From the NCBI RefSeq assembly GCF_038958875.1, contig NZ_CP152407.1:1371501-1435500 (forward strand): 64,000 bases of DNA, given 5' to 3'. The notes beneath the pieces are model-generated. The model searched no databases. It worked only from the letters and a program-made list of their open reading frames with translations, and was not told the DNA's origin. The position numbers and the translations under genes were made by a program. Below, in pieces: positions 1-8,890 of the stretch. Positions within the stretch are counted from its first letter, which is position 1. Each line of letters starts with the position of its first letter. Origin of the DNA: Acidovorax sp. FHTAMBA (GTDB taxonomy: Bacteria; Pseudomonadota; Gammaproteobacteria; Burkholderiales; Burkholderiaceae_C).

Positions 1-725
1 TCGATTTCGTCCAGGTGGGAGTCCAGCCGGGTGATTTCCTCGGCCACATCAATGCGGATGGCAAACGCCGTGGCCTCGGTCAGGGCGCGGTCACGGGCTG
101 CCTCGGGCAGGGTGGCACCGTCGGTCAGCGCCATGGCTTCCTTCCAGCGCTCCATGAAGCGCAGCCGTTGCTGCTCGACCAGCAGCGGCACCATGGGGAC
201 GGCCTGTTCGGCCAGGGCACGCAATTGCTTGACCCGGTCCAGCAGCATGGAGGCCAGGCGCTTGCCCTCCCGTTCGCGGGCGGCCATCAGGGCGGTCAGG
301 GCTTCTTCGGCCAAAGCAGGAACCGCATCGCTCCAGTCCTCAGAGCCCGATGGGGCGTTGGCGCACAGGCGCAGGGCGTCGGCTACCGTGAGGGGTGCCG
401 CCGCCGGCAGCCATGCCTTGACGGAATCCTGCAAAGAATTGAGCCGCTGCAGCAGCCGTGCGGGCGGGTCCTGCAGGGTGTTGCTGTCCTCGTTCTCCAG
501 GGCGGCGCGGACTTCAACCTTGCCGCGCTTGAGGCGGGCGGTCAGCAGGCTGCGCAGCGCGGGCTCCATGGCGCGCAGTTCATCGGGGAGGCGGAACGAA
601 AGGTCCAGGAAGCGGCTGTTGACCGAGCGGATTTCCAGCCCCAGTCTGCGTGATTGGGGCGCGCGGGTGTCGTTTTCAGCGCCAGTGGCAGATGCGCCAT
701 GCTGTGCGCTGGCGTATCCGGTCAT
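1..725 (-). CDS. yicC: YicC family endoribonuclease, C-terminus cut by window edge
   Basis: About 241 residues are present and the rest lies before position 1. The protein begins MTGYASAQ and carries EIRSVNSRFLDLSFRLP near residues 34-50, which is the hallmark N-terminal stretch of the YicC family. Family members are stress-related endoribonucleases of about 290-310 residues, so roughly 50-60 residues are missing. In the visible frame there are no stops. It is transcribed away from the kinase gene, with 90 bp between the two starts. In many proteobacteria yicC neighbours gmk, which would lie outside this window. Confidence 0.9.
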   Translation of the reverse strand, partial: MTGYASAQHGASATGAENDTRAPQSRRLGLEIRSVNSRFLDLSFRLPDELRAMEPALRSLLTARLKRGKVEVRAALENEDSNTLQDPPARLLQRLNSLQDSVKAWLPAAAPLTVADALRLCANAPSGSEDWSDAVPALAEEALTALMAAREREGKRLASMLLDRVKQLRALAEQAVPMVPLLVEQQRLRFMERWKEAMALTDGATLPEAARDRALTEATAFAIRIDVAEEITRLDSHLDEI

Positions 726-815
726 GCTGTAAACTGGCATTGGACTTTTTGATGGTTGCTTGCGATCCGGCGATTATCCGGGTTCCGCTCCACCCCCGAG
801 TCATCTTCGCAAAAT

Positions 816-1832
816 ATGTCAAAAATCAAGCCGGCTCCTTTGCCGCCCGATACCGCAATAGGCGGCTACCGCGTGGTGCGCCGGTTGTCATCGGGCGGTT
901 TTGGTGTGGTCTATCTGGCCCTGGACGCCGAAGGGCAGCAGGTCGCCATCAAGGAATACCTTCCCTCCTCGCTGGCCACGCGTGCACCGGGCGAGCTGCT
1001 GCCCAAGGTGCAGTCAGAAAAACTCTCGCTCTACCGCCTGGGGCTCAAGAGCTTCTTCGAAGAAGGCCGGGCGCTGGCCCAGATCTCGCACGCTTCGGTG
1101 GTGAGCGTGCTCAACTTCTTCCGCGAGAACGAAACCGTCTACATGGTGATGAACTACCTGGAGGGCGCGACCCTGCAGGACTTCATCATCACCGCGCGGG
1201 ACCTGAAAACGCAGAAGGTCTTCCGCGAATCCACCATCCGCTCGCTGTTCGACGAAGTGCTGCGCGGGCTGCGCATCGTGCACCAGCACAAGATGCTGCA
1301 TCTTGATATCAAGCCGGCCAACATCTTCATCACCGACGACAACAAGGCCGTGATGATCGACTTTGGCGCCGCGCGCGAGGTGCTGTCCAAAGAGGGCAAT
1401 TTCATCCGCCCGATGTACACGCCAGGCTTTGCCGCCCCCGAGATGTACCGGCGCGATTCGTCCATGGGCCCCTGGACCGATATTTACGCGATTGGTGCCT
1501 GCATCTACGCCTGCATGCAGGGCTTTCCGCCCAACGAGGCACCCCAGCGCATCGAAAAGGACCGCCTGTCGCTGGCCTTGACCAAGCTGCGTGGCGTGTA
1601 CTCCGACAACCTTATCGAGGTGGTGGAGTGGTGCATGGCGCTCGATCCGCTGTCGCGCCCGCAGTCGGTATTTGCGCTGCAAAAGGAACTCAGCCGCGAG
1701 GGCGAGCGCCGCTACACCAAACTGACGGTGGCCGAGAAGATGCGCCTGCAGCTCGACACCCTGGTGTCCGACACCAAGAAAAACGTGCAAAAGGTGGGTG
1801 AAGCCACCGGTATCGGAGCCAAACCCAAATGA
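816..1832 (+). CDS. Serine/threonine protein kinase
   Basis: A cytoplasmic Hanks-type kinase of 338 residues. Visible motifs are the glycine loop LSSGGFGVVY, the VAIKE lysine, the catalytic loop HLDIKPAN, the magnesium motif DFGAA and the activation-loop end APEMY. The usual HRD arginine is a leucine here, so it is a non-RD kinase and may not need activation-loop phosphorylation. I chose the ATG giving MSKIKPAPLPP because the domain begins shortly after it; an upstream extension looks non-coding. The next gene is a PP2C phosphatase 28 bp downstream, suggesting a kinase/phosphatase pair. No transmembrane segment or PASTA repeat is seen. Its targets are unknown. Confidence 0.9.
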   Translation: MSKIKPAPLPPDTAIGGYRVVRRLSSGGFGVVYLALDAEGQQVAIKEYLPSSLATRAPGELLPKVQSEKLSLYRLGLKSFFEEGRALAQISHASVVSVLNFFRENETVYMVMNYLEGATLQDFIITARDLKTQKVFRESTIRSLFDEVLRGLRIVHQHKMLHLDIKPANIFITDDNKAVMIDFGAAREVLSKEGNFIRPMYTPGFAAPEMYRRDSSMGPWTDIYAIGACIYACMQGFPPNEAPQRIEKDRLSLALTKLRGVYSDNLIEVVEWCMALDPLSRPQSVFALQKELSREGERRYTKLTVAEKMRLQLDTLVSDTKKNVQKVGEATGIGAKPK

Positions 1833-1860
1833 ACACGACGCCCTGTTTGCGTGATTCGCT

Positions 1861-2763
1861 ATGAAATTCTCGGTTTTCCAGATCAGCCGCCGTGGTGGCC
1901 GCGAGAAGAACGAAGACCGCATGGGCTATTGCTACACGCGCGAATCGGGCCTGTTTGTGCTGGCCGACGGCATGGGTGGCCACCCGGAAGGCGAAGTGGC
2001 GGCGCAGATCGCGCTGCAGACCATCTCCGCGCTGTTCCAGCGCCAGGCCAAGCCGCAGCTCAAGGATGTGCAGGAGTTCCTGTCGGGCGCGCTGCTGGCG
2101 GCGCACCACCAGATTCTGCGTTACGCCACCGACAAGGGCATGCTCGACACGCCGCGCACCACGCTGGTGGCTGCGGTTTTGCAGGGCGGCACGGCCACCT
2201 GGGTGCATTGCGGCGATTCGCGGCTGTACATGGTGCGCGACGGTGATTTGCTGACCCGCACCCGCGACCACTCCTACATGGAGCTGCGCAACTCCCCACC
2301 GCCGGGCCTGGAGCGCATCAACCGCAACGTGCTGTTCACCTGCCTGGGCTCGCCCACCAAGCCCATCTATGACATCACCGGCCCGGTGTACCTGGAGCAG
2401 GGCGACCGCATTCTGCTGTGTTCGGATGGGCTGTGGGGCACGCTCAGCGACGAGGAGATTGCCAAACAGCTGGCCCGCAACACGGTGTCGCACGCTGTGC
2501 CCGAGCTGGTGGAGGACGCCCTGCGCAAGGCGGGTGACAGCAGCGACAACGTGACCGTGATCGCGCTGGAGTGGGAGACGCCCGACGCGTTCGAGTCCAC
2601 CCAGGGCGTGTCCACCGACAGCATCAGCGACGACGTGTTTGCGTCCACCATCCAGGCCGGGCCACTCGATGGCCTGGTGGACGACCTGGACGATGCCGCC
2701 ATCGAGCGGTCCATCGCCGAGATCAACGAAGCCATCCGCCGCTCTGCTGCACGGAAAGCCTGA
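1861..2763 (+). CDS. PP2C-family protein serine/threonine phosphatase
   Basis: A 300-residue PPM phosphatase. The metal-binding motifs are visible in order: [11 protein letters not shown] near residue 33, [12 protein letters not shown] near 116, the LLCSDGLWG block near 182, and [12 protein letters not shown] near 227. The catalytic domain takes up about residues 1-235, followed by a roughly 65-residue Asp/Ala-rich tail of unknown role. It follows the kinase gene by 28 bp on the same strand, so the two probably act as an opposing pair. No signal peptide or membrane segment is visible. Confidence 0.9.
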   Translation: MKFSVFQISRRGGREKNEDRMGYCYTRESGLFVLADGMGGHPEGEVAAQIALQTISALFQRQAKPQLKDVQEFLSGALLAAHHQILRYATDKGMLDTPRTTLVAAVLQGGTATWVHCGDSRLYMVRDGDLLTRTRDHSYMELRNSPPPGLERINRNVLFTCLGSPTKPIYDITGPVYLEQGDRILLCSDGLWGTLSDEEIAKQLARNTVSHAVPELVEDALRKAGDSSDNVTVIALEWETPDAFESTQGVSTDSISDDVFASTIQAGPLDGLVDDLDDAAIERSIAEINEAIRRSAARKA

Positions 2764-2765
2764 GC

Positions 2766-2879
2766 CTCCCCCTGAGTCGCTTCGCGCCTTCCCCCTCCTC
2801 TCGGCTTCGCCGGGGAGGGGAACGCCACCAGCGCGGCGGGGCGGCCCTTGCGCGGTGGCCCTGGCCGGGGGCGCGCCAG
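2766..2879 (+). repeat. Dispersed GC-rich intergenic repeat, copy 1 (family C)
   Basis: It lies between the phosphatase gene and rph. It starts with a CCCCCTGAGTCGCTTCGCG stretch, continues with a pyrimidine-rich run and a hairpin, and ends with a GGCCCTGGCC-type stretch. Related sequences occur near 26930-27045 and, inverted, near 50900-50990. It has no coding potential that I can support. Confidence 0.6.
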
Positions 2880-2915
2880 TTGCATAGATTGCGCTACGAA
2901 TCAAGAAAGAACGCT

Positions 2916-3647
2916 ATGACCTTTAAACGCACCGGCGACCGCGCTGCCAACCAGCTGCGCCCCGTGCGCATCACCCGCCACTACACCATGCACGCCGAGG
3001 GCTCGGTGCTGATCGAGTTCGGCAACACCAAGGTGCTGTGCACCGCCTCGGTGGAAGAGCGCGTGCCGCCCCACAAGCGCGGCAGCGGCGAGGGCTGGGT
3101 CACGGCCGAATACGGCATGTTGCCTCGCGCCACCCACACCCGCAGTGACCGCGAGGCCGCGCGCGGCAAGCAGACCGGCCGCACGCAGGAGATCCAGCGC
3201 CTCATCGGCCGCAGCCTGCGGGCCGTGTTTGACCTCAAGCTGCTGGGCGAGCGCACCATCCAGCTCGATTGCGACGTGATCCAGGCCGATGGCGGTACCC
3301 GCACCGCGGCCATCACCGGCGCCTGGGTGTCAGCGCAGGATGCGGTCAACCAGCTGCTGGCCAGCGGCAAGATCACGCAGTCCCCCCTGGTGCAGCCGGT
3401 GGCGGCCATCTCGGTCGGCATCGTGCAGGGCACGCCGCTGCTGGATCTTGAATATGTGGAAGACGTGGACTGCGACACCGACATGAACGTCGTGATGACG
3501 GGCGCAGGCCACTTTGTGGAAGTGCAGGGCACGGCCGAAGGCGTGGCGTTTACCCGGACGGAGATGGACCAGCTGCTCGCGCTGGCCGAAAAAGGCATCG
3601 CAGAGCTGGTGCAGTTGCAGCAACGGGCGCTGCTGGAAACCCCCTAA
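2916..3647 (+). CDS. rph: Ribonuclease PH
   Basis: A 243-residue phosphorolytic 3'-5' exoribonuclease that trims the 3' ends of tRNA precursors; the length matches the family (about 238-245). Recognisable stretches are [10 protein letters not shown] at the N-terminus, [20 protein letters not shown], the [20 protein letters not shown] phosphate-binding region, and [20 protein letters not shown] carrying the catalytic aspartates. The ATG giving [16 protein letters not shown] fits the family start and has an AAGAAAG ribosome-binding site; the longer open frame upstream overlaps the phosphatase gene and is rejected. rdgB and hemW follow on the same strand, a common beta-proteobacterial arrangement. 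Confidence 0.97.
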   Translation: MTFKRTGDRAANQLRPVRITRHYTMHAEGSVLIEFGNTKVLCTASVEERVPPHKRGSGEGWVTAEYGMLPRATHTRSDREAARGKQTGRTQEIQRLIGRSLRAVFDLKLLGERTIQLDCDVIQADGGTRTAAITGAWVSAQDAVNQLLASGKITQSPLVQPVAAISVGIVQGTPLLDLEYVEDVDCDTDMNVVMTGAGHFVEVQGTAEGVAFTRTEMDQLLALAEKGIAELVQLQQRALLETP

Positions 3648-3670
3648 CCCTCTAACCTGATATTGCTCAC

Positions 3671-3720
3671 TAATTGATAGCTGCTTGCGCTTGATGGATA
3701 AGCGCTAGATGCCAATTTGA
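3671..3720 (+). repeat. Palindromic repeat family A, copy 1
   Basis: Matches the pattern TGATAGCTGCT-GCGCTT-N-ATAAGCGCTAGANGCCAA. The GCGCTTG/ATAAGCGC arms pair as a hairpin. It ends 3 bp before the rdgB start codon, so it occupies the place where a ribosome-binding site would be expected; none is obvious. Confidence 0.8.
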
Positions 3721-3723
3721 ATC

Positions 3724-4323
3724 ATGAAAATCGTTCTAGCATCCAACAACCGTGGCAAGCTGGCCGAGCTGCAGTCCATGTTCGCGCCACTCGGGGTCGA
3801 GCTGGTTCGCCAGGCCGACTTGGGCGTGGGTGAGGCCGAAGAGCCATTTCGCACCTTTGTGGAGAATGCCTTGGCCAAAGCCCGCTTTGCCTCGGCCCAC
3901 ACCGGCCTGCCCGCCTTGGCGGATGACGCCGGTATGTGTGTGGATGCCTTTGGCGGCCTGCCGGGCGTCGATACCGCCTACTACTGCACCCAGTTTGGCT
4001 ACGAGAAAAGCGACGACAACAACGTGCGCGCCCTGCTGGAGCAGTTGCAGGGCGTCGCCAACCGCCGCGCCGCCATGGTCAGCACCCTGGTTGCCGTGCG
4101 CAGCCCGCAAGACCCGGAGCCACTGATTGCCGTGGGCCGGGTGGTGGGCGAGATCACCACCGAACCCCGGGGCAGCAACGGATTTGGTTTTGACCCTGTG
4201 ATGTTCATCCCCGAATTCGGCAAGACCTTTGCCGAGCTGCCTGTGGAAGTGAAGAACGCCCACAGCCACCGGGGCCGCTCGGCCGCGCAAATGCTGGCGC
4301 TGATGCGTGAACGCTGGCTGTAA
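3724..4323 (+). CDS. rdgB: XTP/dITP diphosphatase (non-canonical purine NTP pyrophosphatase)
   Basis: A 199-residue Ham1/RdgB protein that hydrolyses XTP, dITP and ITP to monophosphates and so keeps deaminated purines out of nucleic acids. The N-terminal signature IVLASNNRGKLAEL, the central ALADDAGMCVDAFGGLPGV with the catalytic aspartates, and the C-terminal GFGFDPVMFIPEFGKTFAE and SHRGRSAAQ are all present. The length is typical. It lies 76 bp after rph, with a palindromic repeat ending just before its ATG. hemW follows 14 bp downstream, so rph, rdgB and hemW may be cotranscribed. Confidence 0.96.
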   Translation: MKIVLASNNRGKLAELQSMFAPLGVELVRQADLGVGEAEEPFRTFVENALAKARFASAHTGLPALADDAGMCVDAFGGLPGVDTAYYCTQFGYEKSDDNNVRALLEQLQGVANRRAAMVSTLVAVRSPQDPEPLIAVGRVVGEITTEPRGSNGFGFDPVMFIPEFGKTFAELPVEVKNAHSHRGRSAAQMLALMRERWL

Positions 4324-4337
4324 GAGGGGCACTGAAC

Positions 4338-5597
4338 GTGGTTCATATTCCGATCACGCCGCAGGCAGAGGCCGAACCCGCCGTGGTGCGCGACATCCAG
4401 CACTACATGCGCCCTGGCCTGCTGCAGTTGCAAAGCCTGCCACCGTTGTCGCTTTATGTGCACCTGCCGTGGTGCCTCAAGAAATGCCCGTACTGCGACT
4501 TCAACTCGCATGAGTATCGCGAAGGTGGCGGGGATGCGGCTGGCAATGCAGGGGTTCCCGAGCAGCGCTACATCGACGCGCTGATGGCCGACCTGGAGGC
4601 CGCGCTGCCGCTCATCTGGGGCCGCACGGTGCACAGCATCTTCATCGGCGGTGGCACGCCCAGCCTGTTTTCTCCAGCCGCCATTGACCGGCTGATCGGC
4701 GACATCCGCGCCCGCCTGCTCCTTGCGCCCGACTGCGAAATCACTCTGGAGGCCAACCCCGGCACGTTCGAGAAAGACCGCTTTCGCGCCTTCCGCGCGG
4801 CCGGTGTCACGCGCCTGTCGGTGGGGGTGCAAAGCTTCAACGACCAGCACCTCAAGGCCCTGGGCCGCGTGCATGACCGCGCCCAGGCGATGGCGGCGGT
4901 GGAAGAGGCCGCCGCGTCGTTTGACACCTACAACCTCGACATCATGTACGCGCTGCCGGGCCAGACGCCGCAGGAGCTGGAGCAGGACATGTTGACGGCA
5001 TTGGCCTTCAAGCCGCCGCACATCTCCATCTACCATCTCACCATCGAGCCCAACACCTACTTCGCCAAGTTTCCGCCAGCCATCCCCGAGGACGACCAGG
5101 CCTACGCCATGCTCGACCGCATCACCGAGATGACGGGCCAGGCGGGCATGGCGCGCTACGAAATATCGGCCTATGCGCAGCCCGGACACCAGTGTTTCCA
5201 CAACACCAACTACTGGCAGTTTGGCGACTACCTGGGAATTGGCGCGGGCGCCCACAGCAAACTCAGTTTTGCGCACCGCGTGGTGCGGCAGGTGCGCTTT
5301 CGGGACCCTGCCCGTTACATGGACAACGCCCTGGCCGGGCGGGCCATGGCGCAGGATGAAGACGTGCGCCGCGCCGAGCTGCCGTTTGAATACATGCTCA
5401 ACGCCCTGCGGCTGCGTGAAGGGTTTGCGCTGCAGGACTTCATGGACCGCACCGGCCTGCCCGTCACCGCCATTGCCAAGGGGCTGGAGGCCGCAGAGCG
5501 CAAGGGTCTGATCGAGCGCAGCCTCACGCATGTCCGGCCCACAGAACGGGGCTTTGATTTTTTGAGCGATCTGCAGGAGCTGTTTCTGGCGGACTGA
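4338..5597 (+). CDS. hemW: Heme chaperone HemW (radical SAM, HemN-like)
   Basis: A 419-residue radical-SAM protein related to oxygen-independent coproporphyrinogen oxidase. The SAM iron-sulfur motif PWCLKKCPYCDFNSHEY (CxxxCxxC) lies near residues 48-64, followed by IFIGGGTPSLF and ITLEANPGTFE. Family members mostly act as heme chaperones rather than oxidases, and the C-terminal HemN-like domain (FEYMLNALRLREGF) is present. The start is GTG at 4338; a 14-bp gap after rdgB supports one transcript. The N-terminus is about 35 residues longer than in E. coli HemW. Confidence 0.93.
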   Translation: MVHIPITPQAEAEPAVVRDIQHYMRPGLLQLQSLPPLSLYVHLPWCLKKCPYCDFNSHEYREGGGDAAGNAGVPEQRYIDALMADLEAALPLIWGRTVHSIFIGGGTPSLFSPAAIDRLIGDIRARLLLAPDCEITLEANPGTFEKDRFRAFRAAGVTRLSVGVQSFNDQHLKALGRVHDRAQAMAAVEEAAASFDTYNLDIMYALPGQTPQELEQDMLTALAFKPPHISIYHLTIEPNTYFAKFPPAIPEDDQAYAMLDRITEMTGQAGMARYEISAYAQPGHQCFHNTNYWQFGDYLGIGAGAHSKLSFAHRVVRQVRFRDPARYMDNALAGRAMAQDEDVRRAELPFEYMLNALRLREGFALQDFMDRTGLPVTAIAKGLEAAERKGLIERSLTHVRPTERGFDFLSDLQELFLAD

Positions 5598-5632
5598 CGC
5601 AAAAGTGGCCCGCCAGACAGCAGGTGTTCCTG

Positions 5633-5980
5633 TCAGCCGCAGGTCACCGCCAGGATGCGGCCGTTCGCGTCTACCTGCAGGTTCAGGCGCTGGGCGTTGA
5701 ACTCCTTGGTCACCATTTGCCCCGGCCGCAGGATGCGCGCCATTTGCGAGCCTGAGCGCACCCGGGCGGACTCCATGACGGACGCCGTGCTGTTCTGGCC
5801 CACGGCAAACTGGGCTGGCTGTGCATTGCACGCAGTGGCGGGCGCCGGGGCTGGTGCGGTGGCAGACGGGCTGCCGGGCGGGGCAGGTGCTGGCCCGGGG
5901 CTGGCGCAGCCTGCCAGGGCGGCGCCCAGTGCCAAGCTGCATGCGAGAGTCCATGCGATGGGTCGGTTCATAAGTGACAT
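5633..5980 (-). CDS. Small lipoprotein with peptidase-inhibitor I78-like domain
   Basis: 115 residues. A signal sequence ends in a lipobox (LALGAALAGC), so the mature protein is probably lipid-anchored. A Pro/Ala-rich linker follows, then a roughly 65-residue domain starting ACNAQPAQFAVGQ and ending in RLNLQVDANGRILAVTCG. That pattern (Cys...A..GQ...R.LRPGQMVT.E.....RLN...D..G.I....CG) matches the I78 peptidase-inhibitor family as I remember it. The two cysteines of the domain may form a disulfide. It is convergent with hemW and stands alone. Confidence 0.75.
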   Translation of the reverse strand: MSLMNRPIAWTLACSLALGAALAGCASPGPAPAPPGSPSATAPAPAPATACNAQPAQFAVGQNSTASVMESARVRSGSQMARILRPGQMVTKEFNAQRLNLQVDANGRILAVTCG

Positions 5981-6369
5981 GCTCCTGAATGCAAGCCATC
6001 ACCATAACGGATGCGGGCGTCGCTGACGCCCGTACCGCGCCTGCACAGGTCACCAGTCGTAACCGCATGTGCACGAGCACAAAAATCAGAAGCGTCCTAC
6101 ATCCCGGGCGAGTTCTGCGGCCTACCATTCAGACGTCGATTCCCCCTCGACATCCCTCCCGCTTGCAACGCGCAAGTGTTCGGCCCGCAACCTGCGGGCT
6201 TTTTTTTGGGCCGGGTTCGGAGACTGCGGAATCTGCAGGCCCTCCGAAAGCCCGAGTGCGCTATTGGTTTCTGCGGTTGCTCAATGCGGCGATGCGCATT
6301 TGTGGGCAACATACTCGGCGTCAGCAAACCTGCCATCACAGTGCAATAGCAGCCGACTACACAAGCACA
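5981..6369. other. 389-bp intergenic region with no recognised gene
   Basis: It lies between the divergent I78 lipoprotein gene and a small hypothetical gene. It has a strong intrinsic terminator at 6183-6207 reading rightward, but no protein gene upstream that could use it. There is also a small hairpin around 6013-6033. I see no tRNA fold. An unannotated small RNA ending at the terminator is possible but unproven. Confidence 0.5.
6183..6207 (+). terminator. Rho-independent terminator without an upstream gene
   Basis: Stem GCCCGCA/TGCGGGC with a 3-base loop, followed by eight T. This is a textbook intrinsic terminator for rightward transcription. Confidence 0.8.
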
Positions 6370-6540
6370 ATGATTTTGTACAAACCTGGCGCGCAGTTTC
6401 TTTATAAAGGCCGAACGGTCAGCGTGGATTACGTCATCATCAAACGCACGGGCTTGTGGATACGGCTGGCTGACAGCGATACGGTTTGCCGCCCCGAAGA
6501 GCTCACACCCCTCGGGCAGGGAGCCAGTCTGGCCGGATGA
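6370..6540 (+). CDS. Small hypothetical protein (56 aa)
   Basis: Starts MILYKPGAQFLYKGRTVSVD and ends in TPLGQGASLAG. Composition is balanced (beta-rich, mixed charge), and the local base composition is less GC-rich than nearby genes, so it looks like a real small protein rather than a shadow frame. I do not recognise the family. A short beta-strand domain with a KGRTVSVDYV motif is plausible. No clear ribosome-binding site is seen, and no functional call is possible. Confidence 0.45.
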   Translation: MILYKPGAQFLYKGRTVSVDYVIIKRTGLWIRLADSDTVCRPEELTPLGQGASLAG

Positions 6541-6559
6541 GTCCGCCGGGAAGTCGGGA

Positions 6560-6587
6560 AAAGAAAACGGGCCATGAAGGCCCGTTT
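6560..6587 (-). terminator. Rho-independent terminator after tRNA-Ser
   Basis: Stem AAACGGGCC/GGCCCGTTT with a 5-base loop. Read on the minus strand it is followed by a TTTTCTTTT tract. It lies 10 bp past the tRNA 3' end. Confidence 0.8.
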
Positions 6588-6597
6588 CTGTGTGTGC

Positions 6598-6685
6598 TGG
6601 CGGAGACTGTGAGATTCGAACTCACGGACGGTTGCCCGTCGGCAGTTTTCAAGACTGCTGGTTTAAACCACTCACCCAAGTCTCC
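6598..6685 (-). tRNA. tRNA-Ser(TGA)
   Basis: An 88-nt class II tRNA including an encoded CCA. The acceptor stem is GGAGACT/AGTCTCC with discriminator G. The anticodon stem GCAGT/ACTGC holds the loop CTTGAAA, giving anticodon TGA (reads UCA and related Ser codons). A long variable arm and the T loop GTTCGAATC are visible. It lies 19 bp downstream of ureG on the same strand, and an intrinsic terminator follows. Confidence 0.95.
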
Positions 6686-6704
6686 GGGAGGGAAGGCGGG
6701 AATT

Positions 6705-7382
6705 CTAGCCGACTGCGGGCGCCTGTTTTTTCAGCATGCCCCGCGTCTCGATGAAGCCGATCACCTCGCTGAGCCCGCTCAGGTTCTTCAGATTGGTCAT
6801 CACAAATGGCTTGAGCCCCTGGGCGTTGGTGCGCATGCGGGTGGTGTCGGCGTGCATCACGTCCAGGTTGGCGCCCACGTGGGGCGCCAGGTCGGTCTTG
6901 TTGATGATGAACAGGTCGCTCTTGGTGATGCCGGGGCCGCCCTTGCGCGGGATTTTTTCGCCAGCGGCCACGTCGATGACGTAGATGGTGAGGTCCGAGA
7001 GCTCGGGGCTGAAGGTGGCGGCCAGGTTGTCGCCGCCGCTTTCCACAAACACGATGTCGGCGTTGGGGAACTCGCCCAGCATGCGGTCGATGGCCTCCAG
7101 GTTGATGGAGCAATCCTCGCGGATGGCCGTGTGGGGGCAGCCACCGGTTTCCACGCCCAGGATGCGCTCGGCGGGCAGGGCGCCGCTGACGGTGAGCAGG
7201 CGCTGGTCTTCCTTGGTGTAGATGTCGTTGGTGATGGCGATGAGGTCGTAGTCGTCGCGCATGGCTTTGCAGAGCATCTCCAGCAGGGTGGTCTTGCCGG
7301 AGCCCACGGGGCCGCCGATGCCGACGCGCAAAGGGGGCAGGTTCTTGGTGCGGTGGGGGATGTGGTGCAGTGTGTTCGTCAT
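6705..7382 (-). CDS. ureG: Urease accessory GTPase UreG
   Basis: 225 residues. UreG is the GTPase that drives nickel insertion into apo-urease together with UreD, UreF and UreE. The P-loop GGPVGSGKT is near residue 28, followed by [15 protein letters not shown], the nickel-binding region [18 protein letters not shown] (CPH motif) and [17 protein letters not shown]. The NKTDL guanine-specificity motif is present. Length is typical. It is the last gene of the minus-strand urease operon, separated from ureF by 51 bp that include a palindromic repeat. Confidence 0.97.
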   Translation of the reverse strand: MTNTLHHIPHRTKNLPPLRVGIGGPVGSGKTTLLEMLCKAMRDDYDLIAITNDIYTKEDQRLLTVSGALPAERILGVETGGCPHTAIREDCSINLEAIDRMLGEFPNADIVFVESGGDNLAATFSPELSDLTIYVIDVAAGEKIPRKGGPGITKSDLFIINKTDLAPHVGANLDVMHADTTRMRTNAQGLKPFVMTNLKNLSGLSEVIGFIETRGMLKKQAPAVG

Positions 7383-7398
7383 GGTTCTTGCGGACTAT

Positions 7399-7445
7399 GA
7401 AATTGATAGCTGGTAGCGCATATGGGATAAGCGCTAAGAGCGGAA
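7399..7445 (+). repeat. Palindromic repeat family A, copy 2
   Basis: Reads AATTGATAGCTGGTAGCGCA then GGGATAAGCGCTAAGAGCG. It overlaps the 3' end of ureF and supplies its TAG stop codon on the minus strand. Confidence 0.8.
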
Positions 7446-8144
7446 AAGTCTTGAATATTGCACTTCGTGCTGCGCGCTCAAGATGGCGAGCATGGGCGAA
7501 AAGGCCTGGCGCTCGCTGTCCATCAGGCCTATGGCGTGGTCGGCGGCGGCGGGGATTGCGTCCGCCAGCTTTGCCAGGATGCGCTGGCCTGCGCTTTGGC
7601 CCAGCTGCATGGATTTGAGGGCGGCCTGCACCATGTTTTCGGCCCAGCCGAAGGCGTAGGCCAGCAGAACATCGCGCACGGGCGCCTGGGTGGTGGAGGC
7701 GGCCAGTGCGAATGCCACAGGGTAGGTGGGGGGCAATGCGGCCAGGTGGCGCACGGCGGGCATCAGGGTCTCGTCGCCCTGGTTCTGATTGCGCAGCCAG
7801 TCGGCCATGGACCGGCCCATTTGCTCGGTCTGCAGGCGCAGCTCGCTGGTTTCGCGGGTGTGCAGCACCCAGTCGTTGAGTTCGCGCACATGCGCCCAGT
7901 CGGCGCGCCGCCACGCACCCACAGCCTTGGCGATGAGGGCCATGTCGCCCCGGGCCTGGGTGATGTGGAGCTGGTCCAGCAGCCAGTCACCCACGGCGGT
8001 TTCGCTGGCGAGGCCCGCGTTTTCAATGGCGCTTTCCAGCCCTTCGGAATACGAGAACCCGCCCACGGGTAGCGCGGGCGAGGCCAGCCACATCAGCTGC
8101 AAAAAGCTGGCGGCCGGCAGCGGCGCGGGGCGGTCCAGGCGCAT
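7434..8144 (-). CDS. ureF: Urease accessory protein UreF
   Basis: 236 residues. UreF forms a complex with UreD and UreG on apo-urease and gates GTP-dependent nickel delivery. The family signature [20 protein letters not shown] lies near residue 21, and [23 protein letters not shown] near residue 170. I chose the ATG giving [20 protein letters not shown] because the longer open frame runs through the ureE coding sequence. The stop codon lies within a palindromic repeat, so the last residues (near LFRS) may have been altered by its insertion. It is 10 bp downstream of ureE. Confidence 0.95.
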   Translation of the reverse strand: MRLDRPAPLPAASFLQLMWLASPALPVGGFSYSEGLESAIENAGLASETAVGDWLLDQLHITQARGDMALIAKAVGAWRRADWAHVRELNDWVLHTRETSELRLQTEQMGRSMADWLRNQNQGDETLMPAVRHLAALPPTYPVAFALAASTTQAPVRDVLLAYAFGWAENMVQAALKSMQLGQSAGQRILAKLADAIPAAADHAIGLMDSERQAFSPMLAILSAQHEVQYSRLFRS

Positions 8145-8154
8145 GGGCGGTGGC

Positions 8155-8820
8155 TCAGTGGTCGTGGTTGCAGTTCGGGCCGTGCACGTGCCCTTGGGCC
8201 ACCACGGGGATGGACACGGTGCGGCCTCGGCCTGGGGGCGTGGCCGCAGCCGGTACCTCTGTGTGAGCGTGCCCGTGGTCATGTCCATGATCGTGCGCGT
8301 GACCATGCTCGTGATCGTGGTCATGGCTATGGCCGTGACCCCCATGGTGGTGCCCGCCGCCATGCCCCGCAGCATAGGCACCGCCTTCGGGTTCAAATGG
8401 CATGTTCTGCTCCGTCACGATGAGGTGCATGGCGCGCAGCATGTCGGCCAGCACGTGGTCGGGCTCGATCTTGAGGTGGTCGGGCTGCAGCTCGATGGGC
8501 ACGTGGCGGTTGCCCAGGTGGTAGGCGGCGCGGGTCAGGTCGAACGGGGTGCCGTGGTTTTTGCAGTGGGTGATGACCAGCACGGGCTGCGGCGCAGCAA
8601 TCACGCGGACCATGGAGCCGTCTTCGGCCACCAGCACATCACCGCCGCGCACCAGGGTGCCGCGTGGCAAAAAGATGCCCAGTTCGCGCCCGGCGGAGTC
8701 GGTGGCGGCAAAGCGGCTTTTCTGGCGCACGTCCCAGTCCAGCTCGATGGTGGTGGCGCGCTTGACCAGCACGGGTGCAAGGCCCTTGCCTTGGGGGATC
8801 AGTTTGGAGGCTTGGATCAT
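8155..8820 (-). CDS. ureE: Urease accessory metallochaperone UreE
   Basis: 221 residues. UreE binds nickel and hands it to the UreG/UreF/UreD complex. The core has [28 protein letters not shown] and the metal-binding [20 protein letters not shown]. From about residue 155 there is a long His/Asp/Gly-rich tail (repeats of HGHDH/HAHD type) that could bind many nickel ions; strong His tails are known in Klebsiella UreE but absent from several others. The chosen ATG gives [13 protein letters not shown]; upstream codons are non-family. It is followed by ureF after 10 bp. Confidence 0.95.
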   Translation of the reverse strand: MIQASKLIPQGKGLAPVLVKRATTIELDWDVRQKSRFAATDSAGRELGIFLPRGTLVRGGDVLVAEDGSMVRVIAAPQPVLVITHCKNHGTPFDLTRAAYHLGNRHVPIELQPDHLKIEPDHVLADMLRAMHLIVTEQNMPFEPEGGAYAAGHGGGHHHGGHGHSHDHDHEHGHAHDHGHDHGHAHTEVPAAATPPGRGRTVSIPVVAQGHVHGPNCNHDH

Positions 8821-8890
8821 GGAGATTCTTTGTTGCAGCGGGCAAACGCGCATTGTGTGCCAGGGGCTCAAGCCTGGGGAGCGCGTTTGT

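Noticed and set aside
3999..6128. 709-residue minus-strand open frame over rdgB and hemW
   Set aside because: It is antisense to two well-supported genes and has no family-like motifs; G/C-rich third positions create long shadow frames.
6121..6180. tRNA- or tmRNA-like 3' end (GATTCCCCC block)
   Set aside because: No matching acceptor stem or anticodon arm is found upstream.
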